This document shows, in pieces, positions 7,613 to 15,872 of a DNA stretch of 41,723 bases. Each line of letters opens with the position of its first letter. Position 1 is the stretch's first letter. The notes under the pieces were generated by a model. That model was not told where the DNA came from. It made no database searches and saw only the letters and a list, made by a program, of their open reading frames with translations. The translations under genes and the position numbers were made by a program. The stretch is from Acidobacteriota bacterium. GTDB lineage: Bacteria; Acidobacteriota; Terriglobia; Terriglobales; Acidobacteriaceae. Location: positions 1-41,723 of the forward strand of contig JAGWSG010000089.1 in the NCBI GenBank assembly GCA_028876335.1, in the 5' to 3' direction.

Positions 7613-8959
7613 TTATTGCGCTGGGGCTGTTGCCGCCTTTTTTGCGTTTCGAGGGTCGTTGGCTGGATCGACGTATTTCGTCGAGGATGGCCCATAGCCA
7701 GTAATCTGCACTTCGACAGCCTCGGTGCCTGTTTCTGCGAAATGATTCTGGCCAGGCGGCTCCGTGTAGAAGCTGCCGGGAGGAAGCTCCTTCAGCTTTG
7801 ACTCGTTGAATTGATCGCCATAGCCGATGTGCCATGTTCCGGAGACGACGGTTGCGACGCGGTCATCGCGATGGGAGTGGGCCGCAATGCGGGTATGAGG
7901 CGGCACGCGGAGCATGATGGTGTAGACGCCGGGCTGGTCCGGATCCCCTTTGAGCACAATCGTGCGAATGTCTGCAACGCCGGAGCTGCCGGTTCCGGGA
8001 TTGCCCGTCGTGGGGAAGTTGTACTGGCTGGGGGCGAGGCGGATTTCCGGAGATGCATCGAGGAAGCCGCGGATGAGAGCGACGGTTTCCTGCGGCTTCT
8101 CCTCCATGAGCCAGTGGCCGGAGCCAGCAATCACTGCCTCCCGCACATTGGTTGCAACGTGGCGCATGATGACGGCCTGAAGAGGACCGAAGGACTTTTC
8201 TCCACCGACGGCGAGAACGGGCATGGTCAAGGGAGTCTGCTCAAAGATTTTGTTGTCTTTCGCATCCTGCGCGAGCGCGGTGAACTGGGCGAATCCGGCA
8301 CGCATGCCGCCGGGCTGTGCGTAGGTAGCTGTGAAGAACTCGCGGGTGGCTTCGTCGGGCTCACCGGGGTTTGCAGTGAAGTCATTCCAGATGCGGTCAA
8401 AATAAATGCGCTCGCGGCCCTGCACCAGACGCTCGGCGTCGGGACCGTGGAAGTTGAAGTGCCAGACACCGGGGTTCTGCAGAACTTGGCTCCAGGGCTC
8501 GATGCCAGGAATGGGAGCGTCCATCACGACGAGGCGCTCGACTTTATCCGGGTAAATTGAAGCGTAGGCATAGGCAACCATGTTGCCGATGTCATGCGCG
8601 ACTACGGGCGTTCGGTCATAACCGAGAGCGGTGACAACGGCGCGCATATCTCCGGCCTGGGTTTTCTTGTCATACCCGCCGGCCGGTTTGGAAGAGCGGC
8701 TGATGCCGCGCAGGTCGGGCACAATGACGGTGTGGTCTGTCATCAGGTTTTTGGCGAGCGGAGCCCATGAGTCACTGTTTTCCGCGTAGCCGTGAATGAG
8801 AAGGACGGCCGCGCCGGTGCCGCCGTAGCGCACGAAGATGTCTACGCCATCGCTTACGTGAACCGTTCTGGACTTAAAGCTGGAAGGAAGAGACGGCTGG
8901 GCCAGGCAGCAGACTGCCGACGCGGCCGAAAGCGCGAGAACGAGAACTCGGCGGAACAT
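7613..8959 (-). CDS. Secreted alpha/beta-hydrolase fused to a C-terminal cupin
   Basis: A 448-residue two-domain protein. Residues 1-20 look like a signal peptide. Residues 30-305 form an alpha/beta-hydrolase of the epoxide hydrolase/haloalkane dehalogenase type: HGY (56-58), nucleophile elbow AHDIG with Asp123 in place of serine, and catalytic histidine H282 in SGHW. Residues about 330-425 form a cupin with HSH (361-363) and H406 as likely metal ligands (E400 is a weaker candidate). The Asp nucleophile points to epoxide or C-halogen substrates, but the real substrate is unknown. AGGAGAAATC before the ATG is a good ribosome binding site. A TetR-family gene lies 136 bp upstream on the same strand and may control it. 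The fusion is unusual and not a frameshift artefact, since one open frame spans both domains. Confidence 0.85.
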   Translation of the reverse strand: MFRRVLVLALSAASAVCCLAQPSLPSSFKSRTVHVSDGVDIFVRYGGTGAAVLLIHGYAENSDSWAPLAKNLMTDHTVIVPDLRGISRSSKPAGGYDKKTQAGDMRAVVTALGYDRTPVVAHDIGNMVAYAYASIYPDKVERLVVMDAPIPGIEPWSQVLQNPGVWHFNFHGPDAERLVQGRERIYFDRIWNDFTANPGEPDEATREFFTATYAQPGGMRAGFAQFTALAQDAKDNKIFEQTPLTMPVLAVGGEKSFGPLQAVIMRHVATNVREAVIAGSGHWLMEEKPQETVALIRGFLDASPEIRLAPSQYNFPTTGNPGTGSSGVADIRTIVLKGDPDQPGVYTIMLRVPPHTRIAAHSHRDDRVATVVSGTWHIGYGDQFNESKLKELPPGSFYTEPPGQNHFAETGTEAVEVQITGYGPSSTKYVDPANDPRNAKKAATAPAQ

Positions 8960-9095
8960 GATTTCTCCTAAGTGGGGAAGTTACCGGTGATGCCGGCTTA
9001 CTGAAGATTCCGGTGGCTGTGGAGAGGATAGTAGACTGCGCGGTCCAGAATGTCACGAGAAAAATTGATTACAGAAACGTGGAGCCGTGCTTCAC

Positions 9096-9674
9096 TCAAT
9101 CCAGCGATGAGAGCGCGACCCTGGAGATCTGCTCCAGTTCCTTCCGATCGTGATTAAGACGGGCCAAGGCACGCATGCCCTGAATGGTTGCAACGAAGAA
9201 CCTGGCAAGCGCGGCAGGGTCTTTGTCCGCTGAGATTTCACCGCGGTCCCTGGCCCTGGTGAATGCGGCGGCGAAGATTCTTTCAACTTCGCGCTGGTTG
9301 GCACGCAGAAACTTTGTCATCTCCGCGTCATTGACGTTTCGGCTGAGGTTGGCACTCATGAGCAGACAGCCCCGCTGATGCTGCTCCTTTGTTTCGCGCG
9401 CGATGGAACCGAAGATTTTGGTCAGGCCTTCGCGGACCGGCGTGTCCGCAGCAAAGACTACGCGCAATGAATCATTGGTGGACTTGCGGTAATGGTGCAT
9501 GGCTCTGAAATAGAGAGCGCGCTTGTCTCCGAAGGTATCGTAGAGGCTCTGTTTGGAGATTTTCATCTCTTGCATAAGCAGCTCGAGCGAAGTCTGCTCG
9601 TATCCGAGACGCCAAAACAGATTTACCGCTGCCTGGAGCGCCACCTCGGGGTCGAATTCCTTTGCGCGTGGCAT
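9096..9674 (-). CDS. TetR/AcrR-family transcriptional regulator
   Basis: DNA-binding repressor of 192 residues. The N-terminal part (FDPEVALQAAVNLFWRLGYE, then the helix-turn-helix around residues 29-49 with KISKQSLYDTFGDK) is a standard TetR domain. The C-terminal ligand domain is helical, with the common GCLLMSANLS segment. It starts 23 bp after the hipA stop and ends 136 bp before the hydrolase-cupin gene, all on the same strand, so that hydrolase is its most likely target. No clear palindromic operator was identified in the gap. The ligand is unknown. Confidence 0.9.
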   Translation of the reverse strand: MPRAKEFDPEVALQAAVNLFWRLGYEQTSLELLMQEMKISKQSLYDTFGDKRALYFRAMHHYRKSTNDSLRVVFAADTPVREGLTKIFGSIARETKEQHQRGCLLMSANLSRNVNDAEMTKFLRANQREVERIFAAAFTRARDRGEISADKDPAALARFFVATIQGMRALARLNHDRKELEQISRVALSSLD

Positions 9675-9697
9675 GTTGGAAGGATATTCGAGGCAAC

Positions 9698-10990
9698 CTA
9701 GAGCGTGCGCAGATCTTTTGTAATGCGAGTTTGAAGCGCGGAAGACAGCTTTGCCTGTTGAGCAAATTCGGACCAGTTATCAATGGCGGCGCGTACATCG
9801 GCGAGGGCGTCGGAAGGTCTTCTAATGCCGAAACGATCGGCAACGGCGAGCAGATCTTCTCTTGTAATGTCTTTGAATTTTCCATTCACGCTCATCAGGT
9901 GCTGGTATGTCCACTCTCCCTGCGGATTGAAGGCGTGGGTTACGTCGTATGCCGGAGCGAGGTTCCAGGGAGAGCCCTGACGGAGGAAGAAGCTGAAGTT
10001 CTTGGTGTGGTCGTCACAGTTGGCGGCCATGACGTTGAAGGCCATGCGCCGGAAGAGTTGCGACATGGCGTCGTCACCGAGGCCGAGCCGGGCGGCGGCG
10101 ATGAAGAGCTGGGCGTAATCATGCGTAGCGCGCTGACGGAAGTCGAGATGGTCTAGCGCGCAGAGCGAGAGGATGTGATGCTTTTGGGTTTTTCCATCGA
10201 CCACTTCACGGTCGAAGCGTTTGGTCATGAAGTGCGCGCGTCCATTTTCTTCCAGCAGGTGCGAGGCAGACATGTGGATGCCGGCGGCCTTTGCCATGAG
10301 GGAGTAAGCGTATTCGATGCGTCCGTAGCCTTCTCCTGTTCCGAGCTCCTTATCCTTGCCAATGCCGTCGAATTTCAGGAGCCAAAGTTCGAATCCGGGA
10401 GCCGCATTGAATTGGCCGCTTCTGACTTCGTTTGTCTGCGGGTTCCAGGCGATGACGGCCTTTGTTCGGGCACCGCCCGCAGAGGTGCCGACTTTGATGA
10501 TGTTGGCGAGGGCGGCTTTGGCTTCACGGTCGATGGCGAAGGAGCCCTGCATGAAGTTTCGAGCCTCTTCGACGAGCTCCTTCATTTCAATGGGTGCCGT
10601 GCTTTCTGTGTGCGCACCTCTTGCAGGTCGAAACTCCAAAGCGCCCATTGCTTTTTTGCCCATGTAGGCAAGGCGGTCAAGTACGGTGATGGAGGCTTTT
10701 TGGACGCCGTGCTGCGCCATCCAGGCATCGATGAGTGCATTGCCGAAGTCATCGGGCAGGGAATCCGCAAGAAGCGCGGGGAGGCGGAAGTAGGTTGCCT
10801 GAGGGAGTGCAGGAAAGATGAAAGTGGATTGCGGTGAGGTGAGCGGCATGTGTAAAGGTGCGAGCTCGATGCCGGATTTCTTCCAGGCAGGGGCGTACTC
10901 GAAGGCATAGGAGGCAAGGGAGGGGTCGAGCGCGACGGCTCCGACGAGCTGCCCCCATGCGCGCACTTCAATGACGGCAATGTGCTTCAC
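9698..10990 (-). CDS. hipA: HipA-family serine/threonine kinase toxin
   Basis: Type II toxin kinase of 430 residues, close to the length of E. coli HipA. In known members the kinase phosphorylates a translation factor such as glutamyl-tRNA synthetase and causes growth arrest. Visible parts are the N-terminal subdomain, the glycine-rich GTSAGGARTK (168-177), FMTKRFDR (254-261), the catalytic loop CDDHTKN (325-331) and the metal-binding AYDV (347-350). All key residues look intact, so it should be active. The Gly-rich loop has the GTSxGGAR form rather than the E. coli form. The start overlaps the stop of the upstream hipB-like gene by four bases, so antitoxin and toxin are translationally coupled. 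Confidence 0.93.
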   Translation of the reverse strand: MKHIAVIEVRAWGQLVGAVALDPSLASYAFEYAPAWKKSGIELAPLHMPLTSPQSTFIFPALPQATYFRLPALLADSLPDDFGNALIDAWMAQHGVQKASITVLDRLAYMGKKAMGALEFRPARGAHTESTAPIEMKELVEEARNFMQGSFAIDREAKAALANIIKVGTSAGGARTKAVIAWNPQTNEVRSGQFNAAPGFELWLLKFDGIGKDKELGTGEGYGRIEYAYSLMAKAAGIHMSASHLLEENGRAHFMTKRFDREVVDGKTQKHHILSLCALDHLDFRQRATHDYAQLFIAAARLGLGDDAMSQLFRRMAFNVMAANCDDHTKNFSFFLRQGSPWNLAPAYDVTHAFNPQGEWTYQHLMSVNGKFKDITREDLLAVADRFGIRRPSDALADVRAAIDNWSEFAQQAKLSSALQTRITKDLRTL

Positions 10991-11310
10991 TGGCGGCCCG
11001 CTTCTGCGTGGGAGTGGCGGACGCGGTGGCGGGGTTTGCCGGCGTGGCGCAAGAGGGCGAGAGGACTCACCGATGGTTCAGGTGCGACCGACTGGAGGCC
11101 ATCGAGTGCGTCAAGCGCCTTGAGGACGCGCACTAGAGTCTCGACGCTGGAGCCGCGTCCGGCTTCAAGATTGCGCAGGGTTTTTTCCGAGACGCCGGCT
11201 TTCTCCGCAGTAGTCCTCTGATCGAGATTTTTTGCGATGCGCAGAGCCTGCAGCCGGGAGCCTAGATCCTGCTGGAGTTGAGCGGGCGACATGAAGTTCA
11301 AGTCATTCAT
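10987..11310 (-). CDS. hipB: HipB-like XRE antitoxin
   Basis: Antitoxin and autorepressor partner of the adjacent HipA kinase, 107 residues. It has an XRE/Cro-C1 helix-turn-helix (residues 31-51, QRTTAEKAGVSEKTLRNLEAG) and a basic disordered tail ending in RHRVRHSHAEAGRQ. The start ATG at 11310 has no ribosome binding site but lies 6 bp after a perfect TATAAT, which suggests leaderless translation. ATG at 11292 is the alternative. The order antitoxin then toxin with a 4-bp overlap is the classic one. Confidence 0.9.
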   Translation of the reverse strand: MNDLNFMSPAQLQQDLGSRLQALRIAKNLDQRTTAEKAGVSEKTLRNLEAGRGSSVETLVRVLKALDALDGLQSVAPEPSVSPLALLRHAGKPRHRVRHSHAEAGRQ

Positions 11311-11316
11311 AGCGGT

Positions 11317-11355
11317 ATTATAGTTCCGTTTATGATGAATAGAATGAATAAACGG
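11317..11355 (-). promoter_or_regulatory. hipBA promoter and probable HipB operator
   Basis: On the minus strand a perfect TATAAT (11322-11317) ends 6 nt before the hipB ATG. Around the -35 position lie the perfect 8-bp arms CCGTTTAT and ATAAACGG (11326-11333 and 11348-11355, spacer 14 bp), suited for a dimeric repressor. CGGTATTATAG and CGGTATAAAAG flank the site as direct repeats (11313, 11353). Autorepression is inferred from the HipB family. Confidence 0.65.
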
Positions 11356-11592
11356 TATAAAAGTTACTTTTATTGATAATTACTTTAAAGGAATAATATT
11401 ACCTATTATATAAAATAATCGAATTTAAAGGTAATACATTGCCTATAAATAGAAATATATTGTCAACTTTCGACTGACGATCGCATGAGCTCGACGAGGG
11501 ATGAGGCAGTGAGGTTTGAGGGCGGGCGTCGGAAGCATTTGAGCGGTTCTCTTGACGCCCATACTTAGATATCTATATAAAGACATCTGAGT
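11341..11592. other. Non-coding region with an AT-rich island
   Basis: Bases 11341-11460 contain only about 22 G or C in 120 (about 18%), against a GC-rich surrounding. The island holds short repeated and inverted words (ATTACCT/AGGTAAT, TTTAAAGG twice). The rest, to 11550, is ordinary non-coding DNA. The contrast suggests foreign origin of the hipBA unit or a protein-binding tract. Confidence 0.7.
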
Positions 11593-11595
11593 ATG
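11552..11595 (+). promoter_or_regulatory. padR promoter with operator overlapping the start codon
   Basis: TTGACG at 11552-11557 and TATATA at 11574-11579 (16-bp spacing) make a good sigma-70 promoter. The expected transcript start is only a few bases before ATG 11593, and no ribosome binding site is present. The arms CATACTTAGATATC (11560-11573) and GACATCTGAGTATG (11582-11595) are complementary at 12 of 14 positions, and the second ends in the start codon. AGATATCT (11567) and AGACATCT (11581) repeat the core. Binding by PadR itself is inferred. Confidence 0.7.
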
Positions 11596-11922
11596 GCTAA
11601 GACAGATGCATTGCAGGGCTCGCTTGATTTGCTTGTGCTGAAGATATTGTCGCGGCGGCCGCGGCTGCACGGGTACGCGATTATGGCCGCCATTGCCAAC
11701 ACTTCAGGCGAGGTGTTGCGCGCGGAGGAAGGCTCGCTCTATCCGGCGTTGCACCGAATGGAGGAGGCGGGCTGGATTCGCGCCGAGTGGATCAAGAAGG
11801 AAACGGGCCGGCGGGCGCGGGTGTACGAGTTGACCGCGGAGGGCAAGAAGCAACTTGGTGCGGAGGAGTCGCGCTGGCAGGCGGTGAGCCTGGCGATCAA
11901 CCGAGTGCTGAGGGAGGCCTGA
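11593..11922 (+). CDS. PadR-family transcriptional regulator
   Basis: Winged-helix repressor of 109 residues. The sequence LQGSLDLLVLKILSRRPRLHGYAI and EEGSLYPALHRMEEAGWI is diagnostic of the PadR family, with the short C-terminal dimerisation helix. The stop is one base before the start of the large permease, so both form one operon. This PadR-plus-permease pair occurs in many copies in Acidobacteriota. The operator around its own promoter points to autoregulation. Confidence 0.93.
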   Translation: MAKTDALQGSLDLLVLKILSRRPRLHGYAIMAAIANTSGEVLRAEEGSLYPALHRMEEAGWIRAEWIKKETGRRARVYELTAEGKKQLGAEESRWQAVSLAINRVLREA

Positions 11923-11923
11923 G

Positions 11924-14605
11924 ATGGGGTTTTGGTCACGCTTGGTGAATGCCACTCGCGGTGAGAGGTTGAATCAGGAAATCGACGAGGAGATACAGGC
12001 GCACATGGATGAGGCGGTTGCTTCGGGTCGCGATGCTGAAGAAGTGCGCCGGGCGTTTGGATCGACGACGCGTGTGCGTGAGGTGAGCCATGGCGTTCGC
12101 GCGGCGGAGTGGCTTGAGTCGCTGCTGGCGGATGTGCGTTTTGGGTGGAGGCAGCTTTGCCGGACCAAGGTATCGACCGCGGCGGCGGTGCTTTCACTGG
12201 CGCTGGGCATTGGGTCGTGTGTGGCGGCGTTCCGGCTGATTGATGCGCTGCTATGGAAGCCGCTGCCGATTGCGGGAGCGAGCAGACTGTACTTTCTTTC
12301 AAGCAAGATGGTGGGCTTCAACGGCAAGCCGATGGAGGACAGTTACTGGTCTACGCCGGAATTCGAGCAGATGCGCGAGGCGGTAAAGGACCAGGCGGAC
12401 CTGATCGGGATCAGCGGTGCGGACCGGACGGATATTTCGTGGGCGCTGCGAGGTGCAGGTAATGGCAGCGGTGCGGACGACATTGAGAAGGCACATGTGG
12501 CGTATGTTTCCGGCAACATGTTTTCTCTTTTTGGGCTGAAGCCGGTGCTGGGGCGGCTGCTGATGCCTGCCGATGATCGCAGTGGCGCGGCCAATCCGTT
12601 TGCAGTGATTTCGTGGGATTACTGGAATCATCGCTTTGGGCGCGATCCGAATGTTGTGGGCAGTTCGGTACATATCGATGACCAGACGTTTGAAGTGATT
12701 GGGGTGGGGCCGCGCAGTTTTACGGGAACGGAGAAGGGTGTTGATACCGATGTTTTTCTGCCGCTGAACTTGAACAGAAGCGCGACGCACGAGGATACGA
12801 GCTGGCACCACATTTTTCTGATGTTGAAACCGGGTGAGAGCGCGGCAACTGTGCTGGGGCCGATGTTGCAGCATCTTTCCGCTGTGAACCACGCATTCGG
12901 GAGCGCGTGTTCGACTTGTCATCGCGGAGAGACAAAGGAGGCGATCGAACGCTTTCTCAATCAGACGCTTTCTCTTCAGCCGGCAAGTGCGGGCATGAGT
13001 GATCTGCAGAAGGAGTACCGTCGCCTGCTGGGCGCGCTGGGTCTGCTTGCCGCGCTGGTGCTGCTGATTGCGTGTGTGAATGTGACCAACATGATGACGG
13101 CGCAGGCTGCGGCGCGCGCGCATGAGATGGCGCTGCGCATCTCCATTGGTGCGGGGCGGCGGCGACTTGTGCAGCTGATTCTGTGCCAGAGTGCGTTGCT
13201 TGCGGTGCTGGCTTCAGGGCTGGGCGCGCTGTTCGCGGCGTGGGCGGCGCCATTTGTGCTGAGCCTTGTGAATCCGCCAGACAACCCGGTACGGCTTGCG
13301 CTGCCGGCAGATTGGCGCGTGCTGCTGTTTGGCTTCGGGCTGATTGTGCTGATTGTTTTGCTGCTGGGCCTGCTTCCAGCGATGCGGGCTTCTGCTGTCC
13401 GGCCTGTTGCCGCGTTGAAAGGTGGCGAGGATCCGCATTCATCGCGACGGTTGATGCGTGGGTCGATTGCTCTGCAGGTTGCGTTCTGCTTTCTGGTTCT
13501 GTTTCTTTCGGCGATGTTTGTGACGTCGTTCGAGCGGTTGCAGAACAGACCGCTTGGATTCTCGACCGACCGGTTGCTGTTGCTTGAGACGGTTGCCGGG
13601 AAGGGGCAGTTGCCTGTGGTGTGGAGCCAGACCGCGGAGGCATTGCGGGCTGCGCCGGGGGTTGACTCAGTTGCGATTGCAAGCTGGCCGCTGCTGGGAC
13701 GCATCCGCATTAACAGCGATATCTCGATCAACGGTGCACCGCCAAGTCCGACCCCTGCGTTCTTCCTGAACGTGTCTCCGGGCTGGTTTGCGACGATGAA
13801 GATTCCGCCGATTTCCGGGCGCGAATTCAATGCGCAGGATACTTCTCCGGGCGCGGCGATTGTGAGCGAGACGTTCGCGAAGACGTACTTTCCGGGGCAG
13901 GATCCGATTGGGCGGACATTTCAGCGCGGGGTGCATGAGCCGATCAACAAGATTGTGGGCGTGGTGCACGATGTGCCGGACCACGATTTGCGCGAGTCAA
14001 TCCTGCCGGTTTTTTACGTTCCCATCAACACGGTGAATGACAACTTCGCTCCCAGTGCATTGGGCTTCTCGACGTTTGTGATTCATACGCAATCGGAGAA
14101 TCCACTGGCGCTTGCAGGCACGTTGCGGCAGATTGTGGCACAGCAGCACAACGGGCTTCGTGTGTCCAATGTGACGACGCAGCTTGAACTGGTGCGCGAC
14201 CAGACGATTCGCGAACGGATGATTGCGATGCTGGCGGCGTTTTTTGCGGTCGTGGCACTGCTGCTGGCGGGTGTTGGACTGTACGCGGTGCTGAGCTATT
14301 CAGTTCTGCAGCGGCGGCGAGAGATAGGGATTCGCATGGCGATTGGCGCAAGCCGAGTAGGCATTGTGCGGATTGTGACGCTGGACGTGCTGCTGATGCT
14401 GCTGCTGGGAGGGTGTGCAGGCGTGGCACTGGGACTGGGCGCGGCGCGGTATGTTGCGTCGCTTTTCTACCAGGTGAAGGCGACGGATGCGGCGATGATT
14501 GCGATGCCGGCGATTGCGCTTTTGCTGACGGCTTTGCTTGCGACGCTGCCTGCCGTGCTGCGGGCTGTGCGGACGGATCCTACGGAGATTTTGCGGGCTG
14601 AGTGA
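11924..14605 (+). CDS. Orphan duplicated ABC permease (ADOP type, MacB/FtsX-like)
   Basis: Very large inner-membrane permease of 893 residues. Residues 1-70 form the cytoplasmic prefix domain of this family (LNQEIDEEIQAHMDEAV). Then comes a MacB-type module (first helix about 83-103, periplasmic domain, three-helix FtsX block around 365-490), followed by a second copy with its FtsX block near the C-terminus (LQRRREIGIRMAIGASR). There is no ATPase gene beside it, which defines the acidobacterial duplicated orphan permeases. The periplasmic part of the first half contains CSTCH (residues 329-333), a possible heme or disulfide site. Substrate and energy source are unknown. Start ATG 11924 follows GGGAGG. 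Confidence 0.92.
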   Translation: MGFWSRLVNATRGERLNQEIDEEIQAHMDEAVASGRDAEEVRRAFGSTTRVREVSHGVRAAEWLESLLADVRFGWRQLCRTKVSTAAAVLSLALGIGSCVAAFRLIDALLWKPLPIAGASRLYFLSSKMVGFNGKPMEDSYWSTPEFEQMREAVKDQADLIGISGADRTDISWALRGAGNGSGADDIEKAHVAYVSGNMFSLFGLKPVLGRLLMPADDRSGAANPFAVISWDYWNHRFGRDPNVVGSSVHIDDQTFEVIGVGPRSFTGTEKGVDTDVFLPLNLNRSATHEDTSWHHIFLMLKPGESAATVLGPMLQHLSAVNHAFGSACSTCHRGETKEAIERFLNQTLSLQPASAGMSDLQKEYRRLLGALGLLAALVLLIACVNVTNMMTAQAAARAHEMALRISIGAGRRRLVQLILCQSALLAVLASGLGALFAAWAAPFVLSLVNPPDNPVRLALPADWRVLLFGFGLIVLIVLLLGLLPAMRASAVRPVAALKGGEDPHSSRRLMRGSIALQVAFCFLVLFLSAMFVTSFERLQNRPLGFSTDRLLLLETVAGKGQLPVVWSQTAEALRAAPGVDSVAIASWPLLGRIRINSDISINGAPPSPTPAFFLNVSPGWFATMKIPPISGREFNAQDTSPGAAIVSETFAKTYFPGQDPIGRTFQRGVHEPINKIVGVVHDVPDHDLRESILPVFYVPINTVNDNFAPSALGFSTFVIHTQSENPLALAGTLRQIVAQQHNGLRVSNVTTQLELVRDQTIRERMIAMLAAFFAVVALLLAGVGLYAVLSYSVLQRRREIGIRMAIGASRVGIVRIVTLDVLLMLLLGGCAGVALGLGAARYVASLFYQVKATDAAMIAMPAIALLLTALLATLPAVLRAVRTDPTEILRAE

Positions 14606-14710
14606 GAGATGAATTCTTGCTGACGGTGAGTCCGCACTTTCCAATGTGGTGGAGAGCAGTCCATGAATCTGGTGTCCATCCCACTTCTTCTTTGCTCAAT
14701 TTAAAGGATT

Positions 14711-15820
14711 TTGAGTGAGATAGCCCATTCGAGGGATGGCAAAAAGAGGAGTGAAGAACCTATATTTTTCTTCTCCCATCCTGTTCGAATTGATGGGGCC
14801 AAACACCGAACAATGTTTACCAGGCCCACCAGGAAAAAGAGCCGTGCTTCGGCGAGGAATGCATCACCGCCATCGTGCGATGGTGTGCATGATGGAACCT
14901 CAGGCGACTATGCGCGCTTTTTCGCAGCGGCCGAGTGCAGCCTGGATGACTTTTACATTTTTGACGGCGTCGCCGACGCGTCTGGCGAGATCGTCGATTT
15001 CCGATTCAACTACATCAATCCAAATGCAGAGCGGCGGCTTGGTGTGCTGCGCGAAACTCTTTACGGCAAGGTGCTGACGGAAGTGAGACCGTTCATGATT
15101 GAGTCGGGACTCATTCACAAGTATCGCGAGGTGGTTCGCACGGGCACGCCGTATACGTGTGAAGTTTTTATTGATGACGAGATGATCAAGGAGACCTGGC
15201 TTAACGTACAGGTGGTGCGGCTGGGCACCGGAATCGCCATTACCAGCCGCGACGTTACGGAGCACCGGCGACGGACCGACTATGTGAATTACCTGGCCCA
15301 CCATGACCATCTGACAGGATTGGCGAATAGAACGCTTCTGCTTGAACGAGTTCGCACTGCGATCCAGAGAGCGCGCGGCAACGACCACAAGGTGGCTGTT
15401 TTCCTGATCGACATAGACAACTTCAAGCAGATCAACGACTCGCTTGGCCATGCCGATGGGGACATTTTGCTGGCTACTGTCGGGCAGCGCTTGCTGTCTT
15501 CGGTTCGTGAGACCGACACGGTGGCAAGGATGGGCGGAGACGAATTCATCATTCTGATTCCGGAAGTTCACTCCGAGCGAGAAATCGAAGCCTGCGGGGA
15601 ACAGATTCTCCGCTGCGTATCGGAGCCTGTGGAGATCAGCGGCCGGACAATCGGCCTGACCCTGAGTGTGGGTGTGGCCATTTATCCGACGGATGGTCAG
15701 TCAGCGGATGAGTTGCTTCGCAATGCCGACACGGCCATGTACACGGTGAAGAATTCAGGGCGCAACCGCTTCTGCATTTTTGACCGGTACCAAATGTCGA
15801 TGGAACGTGCCACGGCCTGA
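14711..15820 (+). CDS. PAS-GGDEF diguanylate cyclase
   Basis: Makes the second messenger c-di-GMP from two GTP. A PAS sensor domain (about residues 70-185, ending in SRDVTEHRRRTD) precedes a GGDEF domain (from HDHLTGLANR) with intact GGDEF at 275-279. The inhibitory I-site RETD (266-269) is present at the right distance, so product feedback is expected. No membrane helix is seen, so it is cytosolic. The chosen start is TTG 14711 with AAAGGA a few bases upstream. The basic first 50 residues are not conserved, and ATG 14816 is an alternative. It stands alone between the permease and a convergent gene. Confidence 0.9.
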   Translation: MSEIAHSRDGKKRSEEPIFFFSHPVRIDGAKHRTMFTRPTRKKSRASARNASPPSCDGVHDGTSGDYARFFAAAECSLDDFYIFDGVADASGEIVDFRFNYINPNAERRLGVLRETLYGKVLTEVRPFMIESGLIHKYREVVRTGTPYTCEVFIDDEMIKETWLNVQVVRLGTGIAITSRDVTEHRRRTDYVNYLAHHDHLTGLANRTLLLERVRTAIQRARGNDHKVAVFLIDIDNFKQINDSLGHADGDILLATVGQRLLSSVRETDTVARMGGDEFIILIPEVHSEREIEACGEQILRCVSEPVEISGRTIGLTLSVGVAIYPTDGQSADELLRNADTAMYTVKNSGRNRFCIFDRYQMSMERATA

Positions 15821-15872
15821 GCGAAGCGGTAGGCACATCGTGTTGCCGGCCAATCGGAATTACCTGGTCCGA

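Noticed and set aside
9662-10837. Long plus-strand frames opposite hipA
   Set aside because: They are antisense shadows of a well-conserved HipA frame, with no recognisable protein features.
13183-13587. Cysteine- and alanine-rich plus-strand frame inside the large permease gene
   Set aside because: Lies fully within the permease in another frame and reflects its GC-rich codon use.
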